A DNA stretch of 64,000 nucleotides, from assembly GCF_004126535.1 (NCBI RefSeq), contig NZ_PPCV01000003.1, positions 62,001 to 126,000 of the forward strand, read 5' to 3'. The translations under genes were made by a program, and so were the position numbers. Shown here piece after piece: positions 15,993 to 24,342 of this stretch; position 1 is the first letter of the stretch, and the number at the start of each line of letters is the position of its first letter. This DNA comes from Propioniciclava flava. GTDB lineage: Bacteria > Actinomycetota > Actinomycetes > Propionibacteriales > Propionibacteriaceae. The notes under the pieces are model-generated. The model saw only the letters and a program-made list of their open reading frames with translations. It was not told where the DNA came from and made no database searches.

Positions 15993-18141
15993 TGCGATGG
16001 CGGCGTTCGGCGTCGTTACCGCGTCGACGCAGAACAAGAATGTGCTCACCATCGTCCAGTGCGCGATGTATGCAAAGGGGTACGACGGCGGAGGAGCGGA
16101 TGGCGTCTGGGGTCCACGCACGCTGGCTGGCCTTGAGAAGCTGAAGGGCCACATGGGATTGGCCTCGACCACTGCCACTGTGGACATGAAGGTGATGCGG
16201 AGTCTGCTGAATATGGACGCCTACGTGATCATTTGGGATGGAGATCCAGTCGTCCGGGATGTGCAGCGGTGGATGAACGCCACGTTCGTCTCGCGTCGCG
16301 ACTTCCCGATCATCCCCTGCGATGGATTGTTTAGCCGTGGCGTCCAGAAGGGCCTGGTCTACGCGTTGCAGTACTCACTCGGCCAGGCCGATGGGGCAGC
16401 CGATGGGGTGTTCGGCCCAACAACGCGCAATCTCTTGCGTTCAGGCGGTCAGGTATCCAGCGGCTCCAAGGATGTCGGGACGAAGCACTTGGTTCGTCTC
16501 TTCAAAGCAGGGTTGATCTTCAACAGCTACGTCAACGTCGATTGGGACTCCACGACCTTTACTGGCACCACGGCAAGTGTAACCAAGGGGTTTCAGTCTT
16601 TTTGCCATCTGCCCACGACGGGCCAGGGCGACTATGCGACGTGGTGCAGCCTCCTCTCCTCCACAGGCGATCCTCAGCGGCCAGCGTCTGGAGCTGACTG
16701 CATGACCCCACTCAACCAAGATCGGATCAACACTCTGAAGAGCAACTCTGTTGAGATCGTGGGACGCTACATCGCGGGCGGAGTGAACAAACGGATGACG
16801 AAGATGGAGGCATCACTCATCGTCCAGAACGGACTCCGGTTCTTTCCTATCTACCAAGAGAACAATGACGCACCGCAGTACTTCACGTACGCCTCTGGGG
16901 TGCAGCAAGGCACGGCCGCGATCCAGAACGCTCAGGCCTTGACGATTCCCTTAGGGGCCATCATCTATTTCTGCTGCGACTGGGATCCGAACACTGACGA
17001 GATCGACTCCATCATCCTCCCCTTCTTCAGGGGCGTCAGCAGTGCTATCACTTCAGCCGGGAGCCCTTACCGTATTGGAGTCTACGGCACAAGGAATCTG
17101 TGCCAAAGAATTTCCTCAGCTGGAATCGGAGTGACCAGTTTCGTTGGGGGGATGTCCTCTGGATGGAGTGGAAATCTGGGGTTCCCGCTCCCAAGCAATT
17201 GGGCGTTCGACCAGATCGCGGGAGCCACACTGGGGTCGGGAGCGGGGCGACTCGAAATCGACAGGGACGTGGTTTCCAGCCGGGACAAGGGTGTTGCAGC
17301 CCTAGAGGTACCGATCGACCCTGTCAAAGACTACTTCGACTGGCTCCTTCTCCTCGAGGACCGAGCCAGCCAGTGGCGCGCCACCGGAGCCACAACCAAG
17401 CCCGCACCATGGCTAGCAGCCGAGTACATCCGGAGTTTACGGACTGCATACACCTCTCCCACATTTAACGCGCTCTGCGGTTTTATTGATGAGGGTTTCA
17501 TTGGCTTCGCGAACGTCCCGAACGTTCCCAGCGTGGTAGACCCGATCCTAGCTCGGACCGGGGACATTCCTCATTTCGGAGCCGTTCTATGTGCTTGTTT
17601 CAATCAGCCGCTCCCTCAATTCAGGATTGCACCCGGGCCCCACGACTTCGGGGGCTGGGCGGGTGATCTGATTTCACTGTCGGCGGAGGTCTTCTTCCAG
17701 TTGACCGACAGATCTGAGGGCGCTGGCTATGAGAAGGCAATGACCATGTTGGGGCAGGACCATGGATCCTTCTCGGGCCAGGACTTGATCGCTGACGTAG
17801 ACGCGGAGGTGGCCTACTGGACGATCCAGACGAACCCAACTCGTCCTCTAGCAGAGTGCCTGCGGGCCTCATACCAGAATGCCGCGGCCGGCGCGGGAAA
17901 ATACCGTGCGTTTATTGACTTGCGCTTCGGATCGAGGGCTACCCTGCAACGTTCCGCTGAGGCGGTCTTCGGAGCCGGCGGAGATGCCCAATTCGAGGTT
18001 TGGAGGGACGGGTGGTGGGGCCTAAACGCTGGCGGTATCTGGGAGAAGGGGTTCGATCTGGCAGTCGCATCAGCTCCCGGGATGTTCCTGGGTGTGGCGA
18101 GGGCTTTCAGCGACAAGATGCTCCAGTTGGCGAGGTACTGA
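15973..18141 (+). CDS. Peptidoglycan-binding, DUF1906 glycoside-hydrolase-like protein (frameshifted at its N-terminus)
   Basis: Open for 722 codons; the first in-frame ATG with any use is 15997, but no ribosome site precedes it, so the natural start is probably 15810 in another frame. Two more peptidoglycan-binding repeats follow (GADGVWGPRT near residue 38 and AADGVFGPTT near 140). Residues about 240-445 are a DUF1906 (Rv2525c-like TIM-barrel) domain: VGRYIAGG, FPIYQENN, IIYFCCDWDPN and a late FDQIAG. The last 270 residues (from DYFDWLLLLEDRASQW) are a domain I do not recognise, with HDFGGWAGDL. There is no signal peptide, as in phage-type lysins. Next gene starts one base after the stop. 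Codon use is less G/C-ending than outside the island. Confidence 0.7.
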   Translation: MAQVLASAMAAFGVVTASTQNKNVLTIVQCAMYAKGYDGGGADGVWGPRTLAGLEKLKGHMGLASTTATVDMKVMRSLLNMDAYVIIWDGDPVVRDVQRWMNATFVSRRDFPIIPCDGLFSRGVQKGLVYALQYSLGQADGAADGVFGPTTRNLLRSGGQVSSGSKDVGTKHLVRLFKAGLIFNSYVNVDWDSTTFTGTTASVTKGFQSFCHLPTTGQGDYATWCSLLSSTGDPQRPASGADCMTPLNQDRINTLKSNSVEIVGRYIAGGVNKRMTKMEASLIVQNGLRFFPIYQENNDAPQYFTYASGVQQGTAAIQNAQALTIPLGAIIYFCCDWDPNTDEIDSIILPFFRGVSSAITSAGSPYRIGVYGTRNLCQRISSAGIGVTSFVGGMSSGWSGNLGFPLPSNWAFDQIAGATLGSGAGRLEIDRDVVSSRDKGVAALEVPIDPVKDYFDWLLLLEDRASQWRATGATTKPAPWLAAEYIRSLRTAYTSPTFNALCGFIDEGFIGFANVPNVPSVVDPILARTGDIPHFGAVLCACFNQPLPQFRIAPGPHDFGGWAGDLISLSAEVFFQLTDRSEGAGYEKAMTMLGQDHGSFSGQDLIADVDAEVAYWTIQTNPTRPLAECLRASYQNAAAGAGKYRAFIDLRFGSRATLQRSAEAVFGAGGDAQFEVWRDGWWGLNAGGIWEKGFDLAVASAPGMFLGVARAFSDKMLQLARY

Positions 18142-18142
18142 C

Positions 18143-19120
18143 ATGTCTTCACTGCGCGGGGTCTCCAGACGGGTGCTCCTGGCGGGCACTGGAGGTGTGT
18201 TGCTGGCATCATTCACGTGGCAAGAAGGGTGGGCCGCCCCCTCGGAGGGTGTAGAGCCGATCGCCGACTTCGTGGATGTCTTTGTGTCACCCACGTCAGT
18301 TCAGCCGGTCCCCCGCGCGCTGGGTTTCGTCGTCCGCGATCCGAGGACCAAAGTTGAGCGCTACGAGGTATCAGGGGATGCAAGTTCCTACGACGTTGCC
18401 CCTGAGGCAACCGTGGATGCTGCAGGCACACTGACAAAGGCAAAGATCCGCCGTGCTGCTCCCCGCACACCAAACCAACCGACCCTCCGCGTGGACCTCG
18501 CTGACCGGGCAGCAGTCACCGAGATCCTAGTGGGCGTGCTCCCCACGGAGCAGCCGAACTGGGCCATCTCGTCTGCGGTCACACCAACGCAGCAATTCGC
18601 TGTGATGAGCGATGGCACTCGCGCGAGCTTGGCACCGCCGCCCGCAGTTGCTGTGGAAGCATGGGGTCTGCGGGTGGTCACCCAATGGGAACGGATCTCC
18701 TGGAGCGGTAGGTACCGCAGCTACATTCCCACTCAAGTCATCGTGACGTCCCAAGGGCCCTTCAGCACCCCACCACGGCTCGCCCTCCACCTTCAACTAG
18801 ACCCCCGACTCGTTGTCAAAATCAACTCCGCCACCCACCTGGAGGGCAGCAAGAAGGTCAGACTCGGGGCACCCCGTCAGATCGCGGCCGGGGAGTGGGC
18901 GGTCGATCTGCACGGGTCAATTCCGGCAGGGGAGTCCGCACGAATCGCCGTCAGGATAGATGCCAAGGCACCAACCGGACCACTCCCAGGCTTCCGCACG
19001 CCGGTGGTGGATGCTCGGGCCCTTACCGCTGATCGAGCACAGTGGGTCACCGGTGGCGAGTCCTCGACCCGCATCGACAGCATCATCGATGACGCGTCGG
19101 CCCGGGAGTGGGGTATGTGA
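18143..19120 (+). CDS. Secreted protein of unknown function with Tat-type signal
   Basis: 325 residues from ATG 18143, one base after the previous stop. The N-terminus SRRVLLAGTGGVLLASF has a twin-arginine plus hydrophobic stretch, with likely cleavage near GWAAPS. The rest is beta-rich, e.g. SYIPTQVIVTSQGPFSTPPR and GEWAVDLHGSIPAGESARIA, suggesting one or more Ig-like sandwiches. I do not recognise the family. Overlap with the next membrane-protein gene (TGATG) indicates a three-gene unit: cell-wall-binding protein, secreted protein, membrane protein. A mutated copy of its 3' part lies at 19797-19913. Confidence 0.6.
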   Translation: MSSLRGVSRRVLLAGTGGVLLASFTWQEGWAAPSEGVEPIADFVDVFVSPTSVQPVPRALGFVVRDPRTKVERYEVSGDASSYDVAPEATVDAAGTLTKAKIRRAAPRTPNQPTLRVDLADRAAVTEILVGVLPTEQPNWAISSAVTPTQQFAVMSDGTRASLAPPPAVAVEAWGLRVVTQWERISWSGRYRSYIPTQVIVTSQGPFSTPPRLALHLQLDPRLVVKINSATHLEGSKKVRLGAPRQIAAGEWAVDLHGSIPAGESARIAVRIDAKAPTGPLPGFRTPVVDARALTADRAQWVTGGESSTRIDSIIDDASAREWGM

Positions 19121-19674
19121 TGCCGCGGATAGCGAACTCGTACGACGCGCTGATCTTCGTCGCTCTGGCGACGCCGGTGTGGGTGACCGTCGTGGTGGCA
19201 TTGATGGTGGTGACCACATCAGGGCGGCCCCGCGTCATCCTCCATCGCCTGCTGCTGACGAGCCCCCTGTGGACCTGGTTCCCGGTGTTGCTGGTGCTGG
19301 CGATCACGTATTCGGGTTGGGTGCCCGACACTGAGGCGATCGTGTCCTCCGAGTATGCAGGTATGGACTGGATAATCGTCTTGGTGTTCGGGGGGGCGGC
19401 CGGGCTCCTAGCGTGGCTGGTGTGCTTGATCTGGGTACTAGCCAGCACCTACAGCGCCCGCTGGGGTCGCATCCTGATGGGGTGGCCGTTCTGGTTGCTG
19501 TCACCGGTGGTGCTGGCGATGGCGTGGTGGGCCGTAGCTCAACGACTGGAAGCGCTCTCGCCGTACGCGTTCTGCCTAGCCTTCGGAGGGTCCGGAGCAT
19601 GGGTGCTATCCGCCGCCTGGCTGATCGCCCTCCGGCTTCGATCCGGCCAAGAGAAGCCAGCCCATCGTGAATAG
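19120..19674 (+). CDS. Integral membrane protein of unknown function
   Basis: 184 residues from ATG 19120 in a TGATG overlap. About five hydrophobic segments are visible (around residues 8-28, 45-63, 78-100, 115-135, 145-165), with a short basic tail. No motif points to transport or catalysis. It is the last gene of the unit begun by the lysin-like protein, so it may anchor or export its partners. Not recognised. Confidence 0.55.
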   Translation: MPRIANSYDALIFVALATPVWVTVVVALMVVTTSGRPRVILHRLLLTSPLWTWFPVLLVLAITYSGWVPDTEAIVSSEYAGMDWIIVLVFGGAAGLLAWLVCLIWVLASTYSARWGRILMGWPFWLLSPVVLAMAWWAVAQRLEALSPYAFCLAFGGSGAWVLSAAWLIALRLRSGQEKPAHRE

Positions 19675-19796
19675 ATCACGCCGATCGGCTCGGCACTGTC
19701 GCGGAGCTGGTGGGAATATGGGGCATCCGCGCAGTGGTGCCGCCGCAACCGGAGTGAGGCCCCACTTTCGACCATCCAATGTCTCGGGGAGTCGGC

Positions 19797-19913
19797 GTTG
19801 ATCTACACGGTTCAATACCAGCGGGGTAGTCAACACGGATCGCCGTGAAGGTAGATACCAAACATCAACCGGGCCACTTCCAGGATTCCACACACCGGCG
19901 GTGGATGCTCGAG
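19797..19913 (+). pseudogene. Degenerate partial copy of the secreted-protein gene
   Basis: About four in five bases match 18902-19018. Translation gives VDLHGSIPAG, then an in-frame TAG at 19827-19829, then STRIAVKVDTK, against VDLHGSIPAGESARIAVRIDAK in the intact gene. Weaker similarity reaches back to about 19750. It ends where an IS630 remnant begins, so a former tandem copy was cut by the insertion or a later deletion. Confidence 0.75.
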
Positions 19914-19916
19914 GGC

Positions 19917-20251
19917 CACCCCCACGACTACGACAGACACGACACCACCAGCCTGTTCGCGGCGATGAACGTCACCGAAGGGACCGTAATCGCTCGCACG
20001 CACCGCAGGCACCGGGACGTGAAGCTCAAGAAGTTCATGCAGAAGCACGACTGCGACAAACTGCTCCACCCACAAGCACTCACCCGTGACCTCCTCCAAC
20101 GCTCAGACCACGACAGCGTCCAAGCGCTGGAGCAGGATCTCCCCGAATGGGTCGCCGCGTGGACGAGAACCCCAAACCCTTCATCAGAACCAAGGCCGTC
20201 GACGACATCCTCACTTCCATCGACAGATACCTGAAACGAATTGGCTGCTAG
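19917..20251 (+). pseudogene. IS630-family transposase remnant
   Basis: The first part translates to HDTTSLFAAMNVTEGTVIA followed by RTHRRHRDVKLKKF, matching the block around the first catalytic Asp region of IS630 transposases. After an internal deletion it resumes with ALTRDLLQRSDHDSVQALE and LPEWVAAW, then, one base out of frame (near 20160), DENPKPFIRTKAVDDIL to SIDRYLKRIGC and TAG at 20249-20251. The central DDE core with SWLN-VE is missing, so it cannot be active. Terminal repeats were not found with confidence. Confidence 0.8.
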
Positions 20252-20587
20252 GACGCTAGGTCGCGAAGCAGCACCATCGCCTGGCCGAACGCTCAACCGG
20301 GTCAGTGGCACGTCTCCGTTTGGGAGGTGAAGTGTCTGAACTCTCGCCTGAACGGGATCAACCTAAGGACTCATCACCCGCTTCTTGGTAGGCAATCAGC
20401 CCCGATTCTCGATATGCTAATGCGGCAGCCACTGAAGACTTGCGCCCCGGCGGCCCGCGGGCCAACACGGCGACCGCGTGCAACGTTTTCCCGCGCAACA
20501 TGGGGATTTCCTTTCCTCCGGCCAATGTCTAGGCTGGCGCGCAATCGTCCCCATTGGGGCAATAAATGGACTACAGAGGAAAGAACT
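20252..20587. other. Intergenic, probably decayed mobile-element flank
   Basis: 336 bases without a supported gene. An open frame from GTG 20327 runs into the next gene but its first 87 codons look non-coding. The motifs gaacgctcaaccgggtca (20288 on) and ctcgcctgaacgggatca (20343 on) resemble each other loosely and could be remains of an insertion-sequence end. The promoter of the next gene must lie here. Confidence 0.4.
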
Positions 20588-20980
20588 ATGGCATCCGAAT
20601 GGGAGAACGTCCGTCCGTACCGGCTCCGATGGGTAGGGCAGAACGAGACAGGGTACGTCGGCGAGGCCGCGGGGGGATGGAGCGTGAACGTATCGAAGGA
20701 CACCTTCACCCCCATGTCACCCGGCACGTGGATTTCTGGGGCGTACGCAGGACCGGCATCCACCACTTGGTGCTCGTGGGTCCGGTCCCGCAACAGCGCG
20801 TATAGCGCGATCAAGGTGATCCAATCGAAGGTGGGAGCCGCCGTGGACGGCGTCTTCGGCCCCGCGACGAAAGCTAAGGTGATCGCCTGGCAGCGGGCGC
20901 GTGGCCTCAGTCACGACGGCATTGTCGGCCGGAGCACTTGGAATGCCATGTTCCCCAGCGGAGGGACCCAGCCCGTCTAG
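20588..20980 (+). CDS. Small peptidoglycan-binding-domain protein
   Basis: 130 residues from ATG 20588 with GAGGAAAG a few bases upstream. Residues about 73-125 form one PG_binding_1 repeat: AIKVIQSKVGAAVDGVFGPA then KVIAWQRARGLSHDGIVG and STWNAMFP. The first 70 residues (VGQNETGYVGEAAGGWSVNV) are not recognised. There is no signal peptide. It looks like a targeting module without a catalytic domain, related in style to the lysin-like gene of the same island. Confidence 0.7.
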   Translation: MASEWENVRPYRLRWVGQNETGYVGEAAGGWSVNVSKDTFTPMSPGTWISGAYAGPASTTWCSWVRSRNSAYSAIKVIQSKVGAAVDGVFGPATKAKVIAWQRARGLSHDGIVGRSTWNAMFPSGGTQPV

Positions 20981-21013
20981 CTCGAACGGAATAACATCCG
21001 CCCTTCACGCCAG

Positions 21014-21030
21014 GAGGATGCTCCATCCTC
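21014..21030. terminator. Short hairpin between convergent genes
   Basis: GAGGATG (21014-21020), loop CTC, CATCCTC (21024-21030). It sits between the small peptidoglycan-binding gene and the end of the opposing lipoprotein gene. No T run, so weak support. Confidence 0.35.
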
Positions 21031-21036
21031 ACAAGC

Positions 21037-21500
21037 TCAGGCTCGATATGCCTTACCGTCCTTTGCGCATCGCTCGACAAGCTCGATGGCGTCATATCCC
21101 CCCACGATGACCGTCCTGCCAATCCGAGTATTGAAGTCCACTTTGTGTGGCGATGACCGACCGTGCCCGTAGTTGACAGGTTCACCGTTCGAAACGTAGG
21201 TCGAGATGGTGTCACCCTCGTCGACCGCGAGCATCTTCCATCCCTCAGCCACCTCCACAACCCAGCCGATGGCTCCCACTGGAGCTATCTCTTCCCGTGT
21301 CGCTCGCCGGCACGCGAGCGATGTGGGCGCGGTCACTGTCGGATTCGGAGTTGGGGTGGCCGTCACATTCGGCGACCTGACGAAGTCGGACTCGCTGATA
21401 CCACCCTCGGGGTCGGCTTAGTTGTGGACTCCGTAGGAGATTCAGTACATCCGGTTACAGCGATAGCAACCACGGCAACCAACAGAGGAACGCAGTACAT
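21037..21500 (-). pseudogene. Lipoprotein gene with a frameshift after its Thr/Pro linker
   Basis: ATG at 21500 follows GGAGGAGGGC on the minus strand. The first frame gives a lipoprotein signal, MYCVPLLVAVVAIAVTGC, with lipobox VTGC, and a Ser/Thr/Pro linker ending in TGA at 21363-21365. The next frame begins GTG 21366 (overlapping that stop) and continues the same kind of linker, TATPTPNPTVTAPT, then a folded part of about 90 residues with GWVVEVAEGWKMLAVDEGDT. The linker running across the junction argues for one broken gene rather than two. The folded part is not recognised. Confidence 0.6.
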
Positions 21501-21746
21501 GCCCTCCTCCATGACTCATCCCTCCGACGTTTACCAGCAGATGGGCCATTCTCTCCGCGTCCGACAGTGCGGCGCTGATCTGGGGACGAGCCGCCTCAGG
21601 GTCAACGCTCAACAAATGGGGGCAGCGACGCGGCGAACACCCGCAGCCCGATTCATAGTGTCTCCAAGGCTTCGGAGAGAAACCGGGAGCGTGGATGACA
21701 GCCCCCACGCTCCTGGGTGCCCGCAAGACGGCAGCGCGACGTGGGC

Positions 21747-24281
21747 TCACTCCGTGTCCGGGCCGTCTGCCAGCAGGACACGCCCGGCGTCCCCGTCGAC
21801 GGTGATCACGTCGCCGTCGTGGATGCGGGCGGTCGCCGATCCGGTGCCCAGCACCGCCGGGATGCCGTATTCGCGGGCCACGATGGAACTGTGCGACAAC
21901 GGGCCGCCGACGTCGGTGACGACCGCCTTCGCCAGCGCAAACAAGGGCGTGTAGGCGGGCGTCGTGATCGGTGCGACCAGCACATCACCTGGTTGCATGC
22001 GCGCGAAGTCTTCCGGGCCACGGAGCAGTCGGGCCGGCCCGGTGGCACGCCCCGCTGAGGCTCCCAGGCCCGTGAGCGTTGGGCCGCTTTGCACCGCCTC
22101 GTTACTCGGCATGAATCCCTTGAACAGGCGATACATCAGGCCCTTCGCAGGTAGCCAGCCGGGCGGGGTGACCTGACGGCGGCCCCGCCACTCGGCCTTC
22201 CGGGCAGCGACCGCGACCGACGCCGAGGGCCCCACCGGACGCCCCCCATCCCAGGCGGACGCCGCCCGGTCGGCTTCCTCGCCGGTCAACCAGAACACAT
22301 CATCGGCCACATCCAGGAGGCCGCCGGAGGCAAGCCGCGCCCCCAGTTCCCGCAGCAGCCTGCGCGCGGCAGGCCAGCCCACACCGATGGCCGCCAGGGC
22401 GTCCTCACGTAACGGGCCCAGCGCCCGCGCGTTGCCGAGGGCCTTCTCAAGGACGCGGCGCCGCACCGGATCCACGTGAGCGACCAGCCACGCCTGCGCC
22501 CGGGCGCGATCCTCTGCCTGGCGAGCCTGACGAGCATCGGGATCGACGGCCTGCCCGCCCAGGGCAAACCGCAGCGCAGCCAGGACAGGTGCCGGATCGT
22601 CGGCAGCGACCGGTTGCATGACGTCCAGGTTGTAGGTCGCGTGGCCGTAGCGTGCCAGATGCTCGGCCAGCCGCCCCTCGAATGCGGCCTGCTGAGCCTC
22701 GGGGAGAGCATCGCCTGCTACCACGGCGTCCGCGACCCCCGGCGTCTCCCGGCACCATCGCGCCAGCGCGAACAAGGAGCGTTCGGCCCGGATCGGTTCG
22801 GAGTCCTCCCCCACCAGGAAGGTGAGCGCCGGGGGACGCCCAGCCCCGTGCACCAGGAGGTCGTACAGCCTGGTGAAGGTGATCTCGGCGGTCGCCGCCT
22901 GCGGGATGACGGCCTGCACGTAGGTGTAATAGTCGGCCCCGGCGGCGATCAACTCGGTGGCTCCCCGCAACAGGTCCCGGGCCGACATGGTGGCCGCGTC
23001 GACGTCGTTCCACACCCCAGCGATCCGCTGATAGTCGGGCAGGCCGTGCTCGCGCCACTGCGGCACGCCGTTGAGGTCGCTGTGTCGGCCGAACGCGACG
23101 CGCATCCCTCGCGGGGTGGCGGCGAGCAGCCGACGCATGCCCGCATTGGAGTAGAAGTAGTAGGCGAACCCATTGAGGGTCACGAAGTCGGTGTCGTCTG
23201 GGCTGATCGGGTCGGGCCCGAAGAACCGCCGCAGCACGTGATGCAGGGATTCGGCCACGGCCGGGCGGATCAGGTCGGCGAACAGAGGCGACAACGGATC
23301 GGGCATCTGCTCCACAATGGAGGCACGCATGTACATGCCGTCATCGCGCGGGAGCGGCCACGCCGTCGGGGCGGGAGCGACCGGCGGGCGCAGCGCGGTG
23401 ATGGGCCGGCTCTGGACGAGGAGGAACTCCCCCTGCGCCAACGTCCATTCGATGTCTTGGGGGACACCGAAATGCGCGGCGACGCGGACGCCCAGGGCTG
23501 CCAGAGCCACAGCTTGGGCGTCGGTGAGGACGCAGCTGCCGCGCTCCTCTGGCGGCACGTCGGCGGTGGCCGTCCCCGACGAGGTGACGACGGTGCGCAC
23601 GCGCTTGTCGGCGGTCGTCCGGGAGAGCACCGCATCATCGGCGACGATGATTTCGTCGGGGGTGACCTCACCGCTGACGACCGCCTCCCCCAGGCCGAAG
23701 GCCGCGTTGATGACGGCTTCGTCGCGGCGTCCGTTGGCGGGGTTGGCGGTGAACAGGACGCCTGCCGCGTCCGCCACGACGAGACGCTGGACGACCACCG
23801 CCAGGCTCACCTCGGCCGAGTCCACCCCTGCGCGGGCACGGTAGGCGACGGCGCGATCCGTCCACAGGGATGCCCAGCAGCGGCGCACTGCATCGAGCAG
23901 ATCGGGGACACCGTCGATGTTGAGGTAGGTGTCTTGCTGCCCGGCGAAGGACGCCTCGGGCAGATCTTCGGCCGTCGCCGAACTGCGCACCGCAACGGGC
24001 CCCTGCCCGAGCGCACGGTAGGCGTCCGTGATCGCCTCGGCCAACGCTTCGGGGATCGGGGCGTCGAACAGGGCACGGGCTGCGGCGGCGTCGGGGGCGT
24101 GAGGCAGGGTCCGCCCGATACCTGTCGTAGCCACATAGTCGCGGTAGGCCTCAGTGGTGATGACGAACCCGGGCGGGACAGGGAACCCCGCCTGCACGAG
24201 TTCGCCCAGGTTGGCACCCTTGCCACCGGCCAGGGAAAGATCGTCGCGTCCCAGCGCGCCGAGCGGGGCTGTACGAGCCAT
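21747..24281 (-). CDS. PEP synthase-like / rifampicin phosphotransferase-like enzyme
   Basis: 844 residues from ATG 24281 (AAGGAGAACG upstream). Residues 1-320 are the PPDK ATP-binding domain (SLAGGKGANLGELVQAGFPV, AVRSSATAEDLPEASFAGQQ). A middle region of about 440 residues has no PEP/pyruvate-binding barrel. The C-terminus is the swivelling phosphohistidine domain with His797 in GGPLSHSSIVAREYGIPAV. This ATP-domain/middle/His-domain order and length match rifampicin phosphotransferases (about 865 aa), whereas true PEP synthases end in a TIM barrel after the His domain. Such proteins use ATP to phosphorylate a substrate via phosphohistidine. Whether the substrate is a rifamycin is not shown. 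The hydrolase upstream may be cotranscribed. Confidence 0.8.
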   Translation of the reverse strand: MARTAPLGALGRDDLSLAGGKGANLGELVQAGFPVPPGFVITTEAYRDYVATTGIGRTLPHAPDAAAARALFDAPIPEALAEAITDAYRALGQGPVAVRSSATAEDLPEASFAGQQDTYLNIDGVPDLLDAVRRCWASLWTDRAVAYRARAGVDSAEVSLAVVVQRLVVADAAGVLFTANPANGRRDEAVINAAFGLGEAVVSGEVTPDEIIVADDAVLSRTTADKRVRTVVTSSGTATADVPPEERGSCVLTDAQAVALAALGVRVAAHFGVPQDIEWTLAQGEFLLVQSRPITALRPPVAPAPTAWPLPRDDGMYMRASIVEQMPDPLSPLFADLIRPAVAESLHHVLRRFFGPDPISPDDTDFVTLNGFAYYFYSNAGMRRLLAATPRGMRVAFGRHSDLNGVPQWREHGLPDYQRIAGVWNDVDAATMSARDLLRGATELIAAGADYYTYVQAVIPQAATAEITFTRLYDLLVHGAGRPPALTFLVGEDSEPIRAERSLFALARWCRETPGVADAVVAGDALPEAQQAAFEGRLAEHLARYGHATYNLDVMQPVAADDPAPVLAALRFALGGQAVDPDARQARQAEDRARAQAWLVAHVDPVRRRVLEKALGNARALGPLREDALAAIGVGWPAARRLLRELGARLASGGLLDVADDVFWLTGEEADRAASAWDGGRPVGPSASVAVAARKAEWRGRRQVTPPGWLPAKGLMYRLFKGFMPSNEAVQSGPTLTGLGASAGRATGPARLLRGPEDFARMQPGDVLVAPITTPAYTPLFALAKAVVTDVGGPLSHSSIVAREYGIPAVLGTGSATARIHDGDVITVDGDAGRVLLADGPDTE

Positions 24282-24342
24282 GTCGTTCTCCTTCGACGCA
24301 GGAAGGTTAGGCCTCCCCGCGTCATTCCACCATGCCCGCGCG

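Noticed and set aside
21442-21750. 102-codon open frame on the minus strand upstream of the lipoprotein
   Set aside because: Overlaps the lipoprotein signal in another frame and has a non-coding look; no ribosome site found.
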